Of a stretch of 64,000 nucleotides of DNA, positions 53,080 to 62,327 are shown piece after piece. Position 1 is the first letter of the stretch; each line of letters begins with the position of its first letter. The notes below the pieces were generated by a model, which searched no databases, was not told the origin of the DNA, and saw only the letters and a list, made by a program, of their open reading frames with translations. The DNA is from Bacteroidaceae bacterium (GTDB taxonomy: Bacteria > Bacteroidota > Bacteroidia > Bacteroidales > Bacteroidaceae), in contig JAFYYH010000021.1 in assembly GCA_017557635.1 (NCBI GenBank), forward strand, positions 1 to 64,000. The letters run 5' to 3'. The translations under genes were made by a program, and so were the position numbers.

Positions 53080-53877
53080 TTAACGTGTTCCTCCCGGACG
53101 GAACTGTTGACCGGGTATTTGCTGGCCGTTCTGCTGGCCACCTCTCTGAGGATTAAATCCAGGACCGAAACCGGGACCGAACTGTCCGGGCTGACCAGTC
53201 TGAGGGAATTGTCCCTGAGGGCCAAAAGGCTGGCCCTGAGGAGCGAACTGCTGGCGGCGCTGCTGCCACAGGCTGTCGCGGTTCTCAAAGCGTCTGCGGT
53301 TCTCCTGCATACGACGTATCATTGCAGTATCAGGCTGACCCCAGTTCTTCCAGTAGTTCTCCCACCACTGCTGCTGCTGTTCATCGGCCTGCTGCATTTC
53401 ACGCTGACGGTGACGCTGGAAATCAAACATATGGGGCTGCATCATGAACTGCGGGTTCATCATGTTCCACTGACCCATCACCTGGAACTGACGCTCATTA
53501 TGTATACGGGTCTGCTCTGATCTTTCGCCCCAAACCTTCTGGCCAAGCTCCCACTGAGCAATACCCACTTTCTGGCGGGTAGAGTCAGGCAGAGCCTTGT
53601 CTAGTTTCTGCATATAGCTGGAGTTTATCTCCTGCCAACGCTTCATGTAATCACGTGATTCAGGCTTGAGTTCACGATTCAGTTTAACCAACTGCTCGTT
53701 ATACTCAATGTAGATCTTAGCAAACTTCTCGTACTCTTTCTTAGTGAGATTTGCATTCTCCTTTATGAAACGCAGGGACGCATTGATCATCTGCTCGTCC
53801 CTGTCCTGCGCCATAACTGACGGAGAGGTCAGGAGCAAACCTGCCAGAATCAACAATGCTGTCCAACGCTTTTTCAT
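53080..53877 (-). CDS. Periplasmic Gln-rich protein, Spy/DUF4890-like
   Basis: 265 residues with a signal peptide (ALLILAGLLLTSPSVMAQ). The first half is helical and charged (FIKENANLTKKEYEKFAKIYIEYNEQLVKLNRELKP), like Spy/CpxP chaperone or DUF4890 regions. The second half is rich in Q, P, G, R and M (QREMQQADEQQQQWWENYW, then QFAPQGQPFGPQG repeats). It sits 2 bases after an anti-sigma-like gene and an ECF sigma factor, in one direction, and may sense or respond to envelope stress. Function is not established. Confidence 0.6.
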   Translation of the reverse strand: MKKRWTALLILAGLLLTSPSVMAQDRDEQMINASLRFIKENANLTKKEYEKFAKIYIEYNEQLVKLNRELKPESRDYMKRWQEINSSYMQKLDKALPDSTRQKVGIAQWELGQKVWGERSEQTRIHNERQFQVMGQWNMMNPQFMMQPHMFDFQRHRQREMQQADEQQQQWWENYWKNWGQPDTAMIRRMQENRRRFENRDSLWQQRRQQFAPQGQPFGPQGQFPQTGQPGQFGPGFGPGFNPQRGGQQNGQQIPGQQFRPGGTR

Positions 53878-53879
53878 AA

Positions 53880-54206
53880 TCAGTTGCCGTAGTAGTTGCT
53901 CATCATTGAATAGACGCCAAGTTCATCGGCTGTCATATTCTGCAACACCTCATCCACGCTTGCGCACTGTGAGATGCTGTCATAGTCGGGAATATCAATC
54001 CCGCCACCAAAGGGATGCAGGAACAGCAGTGCAACTGCAGCCACGCTTGCTGCGCTTGCGAACAGAGCAACAATCCTGCGCTCTACGCGATGCTTGCGCT
54101 GCTTTCCAATCTGGGCTACGACACGTTCTGTCATGTCGTCAAGGAAATGCTCAGGCATTCTGTAAGGCATTTCTCTGCTTAAACTTTCCAGATCAAAATC
54201 TTTCAT
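53880..54206 (-). CDS. Small membrane protein, probable anti-sigma factor
   Basis: 108 residues: a 45-residue cytoplasmic N-terminus (LSREMPYRMPEHFLDDMTERVVAQ), one membrane helix (RRIVALFASAASVAAVALLFLHPF) and a short periplasmic tail. It overlaps the ECF sigma gene by ATGA, the usual place of an anti-sigma factor. No further domain is recognised. Confidence 0.6.
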   Translation of the reverse strand: MKDFDLESLSREMPYRMPEHFLDDMTERVVAQIGKQRKHRVERRIVALFASAASVAAVALLFLHPFGGGIDIPDYDSISQCASVDEVLQNMTADELGVYSMMSNYYGN

Positions 54207-54793
54207 AACTGATGTTCTAAAATATAATCCTTTATCTTCTGTACTGCGTAATGATAGTTGGTCTTAAGCGTATTCACACTGTCTCCTACTATCTGGTGAA
54301 TCTCCTCATAACTCTTGTCATCGTAATATCTGAGGTTAAACACCATCTTCTGCTTGGCCGGCAGGAGTGCAATTGCCTCCTGGAGGAGTATCAGAGTCTC
54401 ATCGGCATCCGGACTTGCTTCCTCTCGTACGCTGTCCTTAAGCGAGTCGCCCAAATCATCGACCGACATAGTGAAACCGGAACGGTTCTTGAGCAGTTTA
54501 AGACTCTCATTTGTCGCTATCTTATAGAGCCATGATGAAAGCGGATACTCGTTGGAGTACGTACTCCTGTACTTATATACGTTTATCATTGTCTCCTGAA
54601 GACAGTCCTCCGCATCATCATGGGCCACCACCATTCGGCGAATGTGCCAATATAACGGCTCTCCGTATTTCTTCATGATGAGGCGTACGGCCTCCTCTAC
54701 GTGATTATCATCACATAGCAGACGGGCAATGGATTCGTCGCTAACTGAAAGAGATCCTTGGCTGTTCACTATGCTATCTTCCTCACGTTTCAT
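54203..54793 (-). CDS. ECF-type RNA polymerase sigma factor
   Basis: 196 residues. Region 2 is LYWHIRRMVVAHDDAEDCLQETMINVYKYRSTY (with DDAEDCLQET as core), then SSWLYKIATNESLKLLKNR, and region 4 is LPAKQKMVFNLRYYDDKSYEEIHQIVGDSVNTLKTNYHYAVQKIK. It belongs to the sigma-70 ECF class. It leads the operon sigma, anti-sigma, Gln-rich protein and precedes the GH43 operon on the same strand by 52 bases without overlap. Confidence 0.93.
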   Translation of the reverse strand: MKREEDSIVNSQGSLSVSDESIARLLCDDNHVEEAVRLIMKKYGEPLYWHIRRMVVAHDDAEDCLQETMINVYKYRSTYSNEYPLSSWLYKIATNESLKLLKNRSGFTMSVDDLGDSLKDSVREEASPDADETLILLQEAIALLPAKQKMVFNLRYYDDKSYEEIHQIVGDSVNTLKTNYHYAVQKIKDYILEHQL

Positions 54794-54845
54794 CCTTAAT
54801 ATATCGGATAGGTGCAGAAGTTAAATTATTATACTATTTTAACTG

Positions 54846-56477
54846 TTAATACGCAGCCTGATGGAAGTAATCAAAGTCTGCATAACCGCCAGCCTTTTCA
54901 GTGCAGAAACTGTACAGACCCGTGCGGTAACCGGTAAAGTAATCCAGACTGAATGACATCTGCAGTACAGCGTCAACATCGGTCCAACTCTTACCGTCCA
55001 GTGAGTAGCTCATGAAAGCCTGGTCGGCACGCTCACCTTCCTCCTGAGGAGTAAAGACATAACGGATCTTGAGCCATACCTTATCCTGTGTAAGAGGAAT
55101 ACGCAATGCTTCAGTATCAGGACTGGGCTGCTGGGCACCCTGAGCCTGAGGTCCGCGGCGCCGTCCCATATTACGGTGAGTCATCGCTACAAGGCTCTTG
55201 CTACCGTCATCGGCCACTTCTACACCAATGGTGCAGTAATTGCTCTGGAAGGCAATTATACCGGCTCTATCGCCCGGTTTCATGCCGCTGGCATCCATCA
55301 GAACCTCACTATAGCAGCGAGGGCCTACAGTACGTTGGGTAAGAGTGTTGCGGGCATTGGTTACATCGGTAGCCACCTGACCGGTCTTGAGACGGAGCCA
55401 ACCCTTGCGCTCGGTTACAGACCATGCGCTGTTGTCAGGTTTGTGGTTCCACTGCCATACCAGATCAAGTTCGTTCTTCTTATACTTGAACTCGTCATTA
55501 TCCCAAGTACGGTTCTTACCGCTTTCGGGAAGATTGACTGTAAACTGCTTTACAGGTACGGTTTCATCGCCAAGTATAGGCCATCCGTCAACCCACTTCA
55601 TAGGCTGGAGAGTCGGGATACGGCCTACTGCACCATGATCCTGGAACATGATTGAATACCAGTCACCGTTCTGTGTCTCCATGATGGCACCCTGAGCTAC
55701 ACCGTCACCGCGGCCGTCAAACGCACCGCTCAGTATGGTCTTACTCTCATACGGGCCCATCAGGTCCTTTGAGCGCCAGCAGGTCTCAGTACGTACGCCA
55801 CCGCTGGGCCAGTCAATTACAATCACATAGTAATAATCACCTATGTGGTAGATATGGGCACCCTCGGCACGGAGGTTATAGCCCTGACGCGGAGAGTCAA
55901 TGATGATCTTCTCTTCGGCACCGGCCTTGATAGCTGAACCATCGGGTTCAAGTTCAATGATACGGATTTCACCGTTGCCCCATACCACATAAAGATGACC
56001 ATCCTCAAAGAGCATGGATGCATCATGGAACGGACGGTTAATCACTGAACGTTCCCAGTTGCTCTTGGTAATATCATTGGTCTTGTAGATATATGTCTTG
56101 TTCTGGTCATTAGCAATGAACAGGGCATAGAAGGTTCCGTCAACATAACGGAGTGATGTAGCCCACTGTCCCTTACCATAGGCGTTACGGCCGTTACGCA
56201 GGTTATAGACATCATCATCTTCAAGGAAATCATACACATAACTCACCAGTTCCCAGTGAACCAGGTCCTTGGAGTGCATAATGGGAGCACCCGGGCAGAA
56301 ATACATGGTGGTGCTTACCATATAGTAATCATCACCTACTCTGATCCAGTCATTATCCGGTATATCGGTATAAGTGAGAGGATTGATACATTCAGTCTGC
56401 TTGTTTTTAGCAGTGCATCCTGACCATGCAAACAGAAGCATGGCCAGGATGGCTGTAAGTATAGTCTTAGTTTTCAT
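54846..56477 (-). CDS. GH43 family glycoside hydrolase (beta-xylosidase/arabinofuranosidase type)
   Basis: About 543 residues from the ATG at 56477, with a lipobox (AWSGCTAKN). The five-bladed propeller starts NPLTYTDIPDNDWIRVGDDYYM with the catalytic base D of the DxDWI pattern; FHDASMLFEDGHLYVVWG and YNLRAEGAHIYHIGDYYYV hold the pKa-modulating aspartate and the acid glutamate. A C-terminal beta-sandwich (from about residue 340) with WLRLKTG is typical of GH43 xylosidases. It is the second GH43 gene of its operon, with 17 bases between the two. Confidence 0.87.
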   Translation of the reverse strand: MKTKTILTAILAMLLFAWSGCTAKNKQTECINPLTYTDIPDNDWIRVGDDYYMVSTTMYFCPGAPIMHSKDLVHWELVSYVYDFLEDDDVYNLRNGRNAYGKGQWATSLRYVDGTFYALFIANDQNKTYIYKTNDITKSNWERSVINRPFHDASMLFEDGHLYVVWGNGEIRIIELEPDGSAIKAGAEEKIIIDSPRQGYNLRAEGAHIYHIGDYYYVIVIDWPSGGVRTETCWRSKDLMGPYESKTILSGAFDGRGDGVAQGAIMETQNGDWYSIMFQDHGAVGRIPTLQPMKWVDGWPILGDETVPVKQFTVNLPESGKNRTWDNDEFKYKKNELDLVWQWNHKPDNSAWSVTERKGWLRLKTGQVATDVTNARNTLTQRTVGPRCYSEVLMDASGMKPGDRAGIIAFQSNYCTIGVEVADDGSKSLVAMTHRNMGRRRGPQAQGAQQPSPDTEALRIPLTQDKVWLKIRYVFTPQEEGERADQAFMSYSLDGKSWTDVDAVLQMSFSLDYFTGYRTGLYSFCTEKAGGYADFDYFHQAAY

Positions 56478-56494
56478 GTCACACAACGTTGGCT

Positions 56495-57847
56495 TTATTC
56501 AAATGAGATCCAGTCTACCTGAGCGTTACCCTTTGAGGCAAGACGGACCTTGAGGTGATGTACACCGGTAGAGGCACCCTTTACAGCAGCAACGATCTCA
56601 GATGCTGTGTTCTTGGGGCTGAGTTTAACCTTTGAGATAACCTTATCATCCTGCAGGATCTCAAGTGTTCCTGTTGAAGGAGCTGCAACCTTAACCTTTA
56701 CTCTCTGGGGAGCATTCTCAAAGTTTACTGTATTGTACTTAACCCAAGCACCCTGCTCGTAGAATACGGTCTTCCAACCTGCAAAATAGTTGGTTGTGTC
56801 AAGATATGCGATTGAATCACCGTTCTGGCTGATCTCTGAATAACGGTCTATCTGAATCTGAGTATTAGCCTGGGTTACGCCGATACCACGGAGTGAGGGC
56901 TTAACCATGCGGATGCTTCCGTCCGGCTCAAAGAAGATACTGTCAGCGCAAACTGAACGGTTCTTGTCAAATGCCGGTGAATAGTCATTGTGATGATAGA
57001 ACAGATAGGTCTGACCCTTAAACTCAATGATTGAGTGGTGGTTGGTCCAGCACTTGTTTGCGTGCTCCTCAAAGAATACACCCATAAACTTGTAGGGGCC
57101 GAAGATGTTGTCGGCCATGCAGTATGCCAGAACCTCCTCGACGTCACGGGCCCAGGGGAATGTCATATAGTACTTGCCGTTATGCTTGAACAGATACGGA
57201 CCCTCAACGAGACCCTTGGTGGGAACCTCCTCAACACGATGACGGTCTGCGGGATCAGTAGATACTGAAAGCCAGTCATCATTCATCTTGGTGATAGTGA
57301 TGCCGGGCATAACCAGGTAAGCCTGACCGTCATCATCAACAAAGATACAGGGGTCGATACCGCCTACACCTTCCAGAGGAGTAGCCTGAGGAATATAGGG
57401 GCCGAAGGGGTTGTGGGCAATGGCAACACCTACACGGTTACCACCCATACCACGACGTCCGTTTGCACTGGGCTGGGGCTTTGAACCGGCAGGCCAGAAG
57501 AAATAATAATCACCTGTATTGGGGTTCTGCTTGCAGTCAGGAGCCCACATTGAGTAGCCCTTTTCATTTACCCAGGGTGCAGTCCACTGGTCAACAATTA
57601 CACCATGATCCTTCCAGTCAGTAAGGTTATCGCTGGAAAAAACATGGTAATCAGCCATGCAGAACCAGTCCTTACGTGCATATTCATCAGGAGCGGGAAT
57701 ATCATGTGAAGGGAATACATAAACGCGATCACCTACTACCAGAGCCGAAGGGTCTGCCGAGAACTGATCACGGATAATAGGGTTCTGTGCCTGAGCGGCA
57801 ATGCCGGCCAGCATCAGAGCGGCCAGGAGTGAAAATCTTGCTTTCAT
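56495..57847 (-). CDS. GH43 family glycoside hydrolase with CBM6
   Basis: 450 residues with a signal peptide (ALMLAGIAAQAQ). The propeller begins NPIIRDQFSADPSALVVGDRVYVF, with the base aspartate in DPSAL; MWAPDCKQNPNTGDYYFFWP and VEGPYLFKHNGKYYMTF give the aspartate and acid glutamate (E in EGPY). The last 130 residues (WVKYNTVNFENAPQRVKVKVAAPSTG... VHHLKVRLASKGNAQVDWISFE) form a CBM6. Such enzymes act as xylosidase or arabinofuranosidase on xylan chains. It follows the 1390-residue protein gene, separated by a terminator. Confidence 0.9.
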   Translation of the reverse strand: MKARFSLLAALMLAGIAAQAQNPIIRDQFSADPSALVVGDRVYVFPSHDIPAPDEYARKDWFCMADYHVFSSDNLTDWKDHGVIVDQWTAPWVNEKGYSMWAPDCKQNPNTGDYYFFWPAGSKPQPSANGRRGMGGNRVGVAIAHNPFGPYIPQATPLEGVGGIDPCIFVDDDGQAYLVMPGITITKMNDDWLSVSTDPADRHRVEEVPTKGLVEGPYLFKHNGKYYMTFPWARDVEEVLAYCMADNIFGPYKFMGVFFEEHANKCWTNHHSIIEFKGQTYLFYHHNDYSPAFDKNRSVCADSIFFEPDGSIRMVKPSLRGIGVTQANTQIQIDRYSEISQNGDSIAYLDTTNYFAGWKTVFYEQGAWVKYNTVNFENAPQRVKVKVAAPSTGTLEILQDDKVISKVKLSPKNTASEIVAAVKGASTGVHHLKVRLASKGNAQVDWISFE

Positions 57848-57949
57848 CTGTTGATTATAAAGAGGTTAATAATATACATATTTGGTAAGCGAGTATAAAG
57901 ATACCCTCTTTTGGGCAAACCGCATAACACACACACTAAAAAAGTGATA

Positions 57950-58000
57950 AAAAGAGAATCGGCGGGGAGCCTTGCGCTCTCCGCCGATTCATTATAGATC
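57950..58000 (-). terminator. Terminator of the 1390-residue surface protein gene
   Basis: On the minus strand GAATCGGCGGAGAGC pairs with GCTCCCCGCCGATTC (loop GCAAG), followed by TCTTTTTA. It separates the SusD-linked operon from the GH43 operon. Confidence 0.8.
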
Positions 58001-58013
58001 AGTTGTTACTTAA

Positions 58014-61000
58014 TCACTTAAGCAGAACCTTGTCAACAACAACCTTACCGTTAACGTTGGTCTTGCGGATCAGGATCTGACCAGCCTTAGGAGCTGCTAC
58101 CTGAACACCACCAAGAGTGTAGTACTCAACGTTAGCTGCGATAGCCTTGGCAGGACTTACGATGGTCAGGAGCTCTGTCATCTTAGCCTGCTCACCAGCT
58201 ACTGCTGCGGTATAGTTGAAGTTCTTGTCCGGAACAAACAGCAGTGAGAAGTTGTCGGCACGTGACCAACCGTTCTGTGATCTCAGCATGAATGTTACGT
58301 CAAGTGTATCGGTTGCACCAACCAGGATGCTGTCAACAGCAAGCTTCTGAGCGCCGCTGGTTGTAGCCTCTGCACTGTATGTGCTGTCGGGCAGAACAAC
58401 AGTCATCTTAGCAATCTTACCTTCTGAATCCTTAGGAGTGAACTCTGTCAGCTGAACACCAAGCTCATACAAACCTGCAGGCAGGTCAGCTACCTTAGTG
58501 TACAACTCAGCCTTACCGTTCCAGTCCATACCGATTTCAGCATCGAATACGGGCATACCCTTAACGTAAGCGTCATAGCTCTTGTCACCGGTTACCATTG
58601 AGTTACCCTCGTTGAATGCCTTAACAGTCCAACCCGGATAGAGGTTGTCATAAACAACATTGGTAATCATAACCCAGATAGGCATCTTGCCATTGAGGCT
58701 ACCAGAGTTGTACTTGTGCTGTGTGTACTGCATGTTTGCACCATGATCAGCAGGACCGGCGGTATTGTTGTCCGGCATGTTCTTATCTGAACGGTCAACA
58801 ATTCTAGGAGTCTGGTAGAGGTTGTAGTTCTTGATGAACGGAGTTACATCCAGACTGTCAATCAGCTTGTCATTGATGTTGGCAGCAGCCTTCTGGTAGA
58901 TAGCCAGCTTAATAGCCTGCTTGAATGCATCGGCAATAAGATCAGCATCACCCTCAAGATTCTCAAGAGCGGTCTTGATGTCAGCAGTATCAGCAATGGT
59001 AGAACCAAGCTTGGTTGCCAGAGCCTGCAGAGCAACGATACGAACTGTAGCAGCGTCGAATCCGATTACTCTGAAGTCGTAAGCATCGGCAGCACCCTTA
59101 ACTGTTGCAACAGCAGTCTTAACAGCGTCATCAGCAGGAGTGATAAGGTTGTACTCGAACCACTCATCATAAGTATCCTGCAGAGCATCATACTCAGCAT
59201 ACTCAGTGTGCTCAGCAGCATCAAGCAACTTCTTTGATCTCTTGATCTGATTTACGAACTCCTTGTTGTCTGCAACACGTGCATCAAGAGCCTTGATCTG
59301 ATCGTCCATCAACTTGATGAATGCTGTCAACTCAGCGTTTGTATGATCAGCGAATACATATGTATCAACTGATTCCTTAGTAGCCTTAAGTGCAGTGTAA
59401 GAAGCAAGATCCTTCCAACCAATGCTGTCAGCAACAACACTAGCCAGCTTTGAATCAGACTCTGCCTGCTTAGCGAATACCAGGTCAACGGTATCCATGC
59501 GGAGTTTCAGAGCCTCATTTGCAGCATCAATTTCATTAGCAGCAGCAAACCAGTCTGAAGGTGAAGAGCTTGCGTACGGAGATGCAGCATCAGCCTTGTA
59601 AGTATCAACGAGTCTGGAAGCAGCAGCCAAGATCGGGCCAGCGTACTTAGCGTCAGTTGCAGTTGCAATGCGAGCCTGAGTAGCAGCAACAGCCTCGTTA
59701 ACGCGATAGATAGGACCGTATGTTACAGGGTTCCTGCTAAGAACGAAGTTGGTGAATGCCATTGAAGGATAGCCCTCAGAACCGTTGTTGGCAGGATCTA
59801 CGCGTACCTCAATGATGTATCTGCCCTCGTCAGCAATTGTGATAATATCGCTGAACGGCTGTGTAACGATAGTATCAGGATTGTTGTCAGCATTCTTGAT
59901 CTTGGACTCTCCATAGTTCTTAGTAAATGTGTACTTAGAAACGAGTGTCTTGTCATCATCAGGCATAACATTAGGCTCAGCATCGTATCTGTAAACAAAA
60001 ATCTTGAATCCAAAGTTCTTGTTGATAGCCATAGCCTTGTAGTCCAGCTTATAGCCTCCAGGAGTCAGGTTGATAGGATCACCATAGCCCAGATATACAG
60101 CAGCATAGTTGTCGGCGTTGTTACGCGGGCAGATGACAAGTACTCTCTTGTTAACCAGACCATCTGTTGAATAACGATACAGACGAGCGGCATTCAGCTC
60201 TGACTTTCCATCCAGAACCTGCCAAGAGATTCCGCCACCCCAACCATCCTTGTACCAATAGCAAGCTGTTCCAGCAGGTGAGTTCTTACCGGTAGTACCA
60301 GGGTTGAATGTCTCATCAAGGAACTTAGAGTTCCATACCTCAGTGAATGTAGCTGATGAGAGGTCTCTGTTGATAGGACGGGTGAAGTTATAACTTACAG
60401 ATACGTTTGCACCCTTATTGGTTGTGTTGGGTACATAGATAGACTTGATCTCAATAATAACATCACCTGTCAGAGGACTTGTATAAGAAGCAGGACGGGT
60501 AACGGTCAGAGTTGAATCAGCCTCGTTCCACTCACGGTCCCAAATCTCTGAGCCTGCATAAACGATACACTTCTCACGAAGCTCCTTATTTGCAGGATTA
60601 TCAATCTCCATCTCACGTGAGAACTTGAACTTGAATTCTCTCATGGTTCCGTCAAGACCGAATGAACCATCCTCAAGATAAGCCTTCTGCATAACAGGAG
60701 CTCTGTCATACATTGAATATACGTTAGCGAATACGTAGGGGTTCAAAGCAGCAACCTCGTTGCTGAAGTCAAGAACTCTCTTTCCAGCCCTGATCCACTC
60801 CTTGTTGGTAGCCTGCGGGAACAGTTTACCGGTATAGTGAAGTGCAAGTTCTTCCTCGGTCGGGTTGATGAATGATACAAGTACAGTATCATACTGATCG
60901 AAAGTGTAACGCTTCTTCTCACCAGTTACGGGATCATCATAGAAGTCAGCGAACAGGTACATGTAACCGTCACCCTGGTACTCAGCAGAAGCTATACCGG

Positions 61001-62186
61001 TAGGCTCCCATGTGCCATCTGAATACTTACCCCAAACATCAAAGTAATCACCGGGGATCTCAACTGCTTCAATCTTGTTCTTCTTGAAAGCAGCCTTTGC
61101 CTGTTTCTTAAGGTCAGTCTCATAACCGAAGTTTACACGCAGCTTGTCCTGATAGTACTCAACACCACCGATGGTTGATCTGGTCAGTGACATGTTATCA
61201 ATTGCGAATACTGATGAGTCAGATGCAAAACCAAGACGTACAAAGAACTTATCGGGCTGAACGGTGTAGTTCAGGTCATAGCTCTTGGGGTTGGTTGAAC
61301 CAGCTGAATCCTTTGAATGCCATGTCCAGTCACCGCTTGCCCACCAGTAACCGTCAACGAATACATAGTAGTTGGCAATTGAGTCGGTCAGATAGTAGGT
61401 CATGTATGTGCACTTCTCCCACTCATCAGCTTTGAAGTCATTCTTGGTGAACTCGAACTTGTTGTTGTACTCGAGGTTGCTGGAACTGCTCTTATAACCC
61501 ATTGTAAAAGGCTTCTCTGCATGGAAGTAACCACGCATGATGTCTGTGTACAAAGTAGGAACTATAGAACTACCGGCGTTACGTGTCTTAGCCTTTGCAT
61601 AGAAAGTAAGTCTGTAAGAGGTGTTGTCCTGAATATCCAGACCACGTACAAAAAGGTTACGACGATAACGGGCAGCCAGACCGTTAGAATATGAATTGTT
61701 TCCACTGGGCAGTTTGGGTGCTGAATCAGATGTGAACTGGAAATAATAGTTACCACCGTTGTCAGCCTCACCGAAAGCAGCCATTGCTGACTGACGGGCA
61801 GTCTTCTCCGCACCGGCATCCTGTACAATCTGAACGTTCTGCTCTACTGTCTCAGTCCATTTCTCTGCAACGTTATCATAAACTACAACACCGTTGTAAA
61901 GAATCATAGTGGTATCCCTGAAAATACCCTTCTGCCATTTATCCGGCTCGTCCCAGGGTTTGAAGCTGGTACCGTTTGAATTACCCTCATGATCGTAGTA
62001 CTCCATCTGGGTAATAGAATCCACACGGATTTTTGACCAAGTAGCGAAGTCAGCCTCGAAGTCCTGACTGAAGATCAACTTGGCGTCTTTGTCTGCATCA
62101 AACAGTGGCTCTGTAATGCCCGGCTGAGCAAACGCGGGAGCTGCAAAAAGCAACAACCCTGCAAATAATAAGTCTCGTTGTTTCAT
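58014..62186 (-). CDS. Large secreted surface protein, SusD-linked
   Basis: 1390 residues with a signal peptide (LLFAGLLLFAAPAFAQ). The first 750 residues are beta-rich with carbohydrate-binding-like patterns (YRLTFYAKAKTRN, IDNMSLTRSTIGGVEYYQDKL). Residues about 830 to 1110 are alanine-rich helices with repeated units (AAVAATQARIATATDAKY, ADAASPYASSSPSDWFAA). The end, YYTLGGVQVAAPKAGQILIRKT... VVVDKVLLK, resembles the T9SS-type C-terminal sorting tail of Bacteroidetes. It follows susD by 141 bases, so it may bind the same glycan at the cell surface. No enzyme motif was seen. Confidence 0.65.
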   Translation of the reverse strand: MKQRDLLFAGLLLFAAPAFAQPGITEPLFDADKDAKLIFSQDFEADFATWSKIRVDSITQMEYYDHEGNSNGTSFKPWDEPDKWQKGIFRDTTMILYNGVVVYDNVAEKWTETVEQNVQIVQDAGAEKTARQSAMAAFGEADNGGNYYFQFTSDSAPKLPSGNNSYSNGLAARYRRNLFVRGLDIQDNTSYRLTFYAKAKTRNAGSSIVPTLYTDIMRGYFHAEKPFTMGYKSSSSNLEYNNKFEFTKNDFKADEWEKCTYMTYYLTDSIANYYVFVDGYWWASGDWTWHSKDSAGSTNPKSYDLNYTVQPDKFFVRLGFASDSSVFAIDNMSLTRSTIGGVEYYQDKLRVNFGYETDLKKQAKAAFKKNKIEAVEIPGDYFDVWGKYSDGTWEPTGIASAEYQGDGYMYLFADFYDDPVTGEKKRYTFDQYDTVLVSFINPTEEELALHYTGKLFPQATNKEWIRAGKRVLDFSNEVAALNPYVFANVYSMYDRAPVMQKAYLEDGSFGLDGTMREFKFKFSREMEIDNPANKELREKCIVYAGSEIWDREWNEADSTLTVTRPASYTSPLTGDVIIEIKSIYVPNTTNKGANVSVSYNFTRPINRDLSSATFTEVWNSKFLDETFNPGTTGKNSPAGTACYWYKDGWGGGISWQVLDGKSELNAARLYRYSTDGLVNKRVLVICPRNNADNYAAVYLGYGDPINLTPGGYKLDYKAMAINKNFGFKIFVYRYDAEPNVMPDDDKTLVSKYTFTKNYGESKIKNADNNPDTIVTQPFSDIITIADEGRYIIEVRVDPANNGSEGYPSMAFTNFVLSRNPVTYGPIYRVNEAVAATQARIATATDAKYAGPILAAASRLVDTYKADAASPYASSSPSDWFAAANEIDAANEALKLRMDTVDLVFAKQAESDSKLASVVADSIGWKDLASYTALKATKESVDTYVFADHTNAELTAFIKLMDDQIKALDARVADNKEFVNQIKRSKKLLDAAEHTEYAEYDALQDTYDEWFEYNLITPADDAVKTAVATVKGAADAYDFRVIGFDAATVRIVALQALATKLGSTIADTADIKTALENLEGDADLIADAFKQAIKLAIYQKAAANINDKLIDSLDVTPFIKNYNLYQTPRIVDRSDKNMPDNNTAGPADHGANMQYTQHKYNSGSLNGKMPIWVMITNVVYDNLYPGWTVKAFNEGNSMVTGDKSYDAYVKGMPVFDAEIGMDWNGKAELYTKVADLPAGLYELGVQLTEFTPKDSEGKIAKMTVVLPDSTYSAEATTSGAQKLAVDSILVGATDTLDVTFMLRSQNGWSRADNFSLLFVPDKNFNYTAAVAGEQAKMTELLTIVSPAKAIAANVEYYTLGGVQVAAPKAGQILIRKTNVNGKVVVDKVLLK

Positions 62187-62282
62187 AAAAAATTGTTAAT
62201 TAATAAATAGGTTAAATAACTCGTTGTCTCTCTCTTAAGTTTTTGTCAATAGGTTAATTAATAAGTTAAACTATCACCAAAA

Positions 62283-62321
62283 CCTGCACCCGCGGGGACA
62301 GTTCCCCACAGGTCCAGGTGT
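62283..62321 (-). repeat. Stem-loop between susD and the 1390-residue gene
   Basis: GGGGACAGTTCCCC is a near-palindrome at about 62294, flanked by ACCTGCACC and CAGGTCCAGGT, which can extend the stem. It could tune downstream expression. The GGGGACAG core echoes the GGGGACGG elements but is shorter. Confidence 0.5.
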
Positions 62322-62327
62322 ATTTTT

